From the NCBI RefSeq assembly GCF_009730915.1, contig NC_052474.1:8219501-8283500 (forward strand): a stretch of DNA of 64,000 nucleotides, given 5' to 3'. Position numbers and translations under genes: made by a program. The notes below the pieces were generated by a model that did not search any database, was not told where the DNA came from, and saw nothing but the letters and a program-made list of their open reading frames with translations. Source of the DNA: Dioscorea cayenensis subsp. rotundata (Eukaryota; Streptophyta; Magnoliopsida; Dioscoreales; Dioscoreaceae). This document shows, piece by piece, positions 63,794 through 64,000 of the stretch; the stretch's first letter is position 1, and every line of letters begins with the position of its first letter.

Positions 63794-64000
63794 TGGTTAA
63801 TTAATTATCTAAATATATACAGTGGCACAGAAATCATTGGGGGAAGAATATAAGGAGAGATGTGGGTTGTTTTGGATGCTTGTTTTTTTAATTAATTCAT
63901 CATGTGTTTGTGTCTGTATGTGTGTTTAAGTCCTTCATGCTCCTGGTTTTGATGTTGAGGTTATATCAGTTTAGTTAATTTACTTTTGTGAGATCTAGTT

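Overview
This is a 64-kb stretch of a flowering-plant nuclear genome. The evidence is AT-rich DNA, genes split by short GT-AG introns, plant-only families (a WOX homeobox gene, a RABA-type Rab GTPase, a GDSL lipase, MATE/DTX transporters, a plant LIG6-type ligase), plant MITEs, SINEs, a LINE and a Mutator-like element. I cannot name the species; a monocot such as a yam would fit, but that is a guess. Bases 23970-24969 are a 1000-N assembly gap.

Left third (1-24 kb). A nearly complete MATE efflux-carrier gene (first exon off the left edge) is followed by two decayed tandem copies carrying a LINE, a MITE and SINE-like insertions. A fourth relic (16.8-17.9 kb) has its first exon split by a SINE. 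A C2H2 zinc-finger gene lies at 9.8-12.6 kb. A DNA ligase 6-like gene runs on the minus strand at 18.5-23.2 kb. A broken partial copy of the same gene sits at 14.8-16.2 kb, and about 1 kb is shared in direct orientation between the two copies.

Middle (25-47 kb). A Mutator-type MITE with a 9-bp target duplication is followed by a decayed PP28/PDAP1-like gene. Inside this gene, a GDSL esterase/lipase gene lies between two copies of the same ~610-bp intron-exon segment. The left copy of the PP28 acidic exon reads in frame into the lipase, so a chimeric transcript is possible. Next come a RING-H2 E3 ligase gene of the MBR1/HIP1 type (+) and a RAB11/RABA1-type GTPase (-), arranged tail to tail.

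Right (48-64 kb). An 8.28-kb Mutator-like element (48249-56528, 9-bp target duplication) carries a MURA-type transposase with a SWIM zinc finger (-) and a decayed gene with a DUF1985-like region and a Ulp1/C48 protease domain (+) whose catalytic Cys is replaced by His. Its non-coding segments contain arrays of a GTTTAA-core motif spaced about every 20-21 bp. This is the most unusual signal in the window and resembles the target arrays of VANDAL/VANC anti-silencing systems. A WOX8/9-type homeobox gene with a telobox cluster in intron 1 and GA tracts upstream follows, and the last 3 kb is AT-rich intergenic DNA.

Several otherwise well-conserved genes (RAB, LIG6, GDSL, RING) each carry one single-base disruption. 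These may be assembly indels rather than true mutations.
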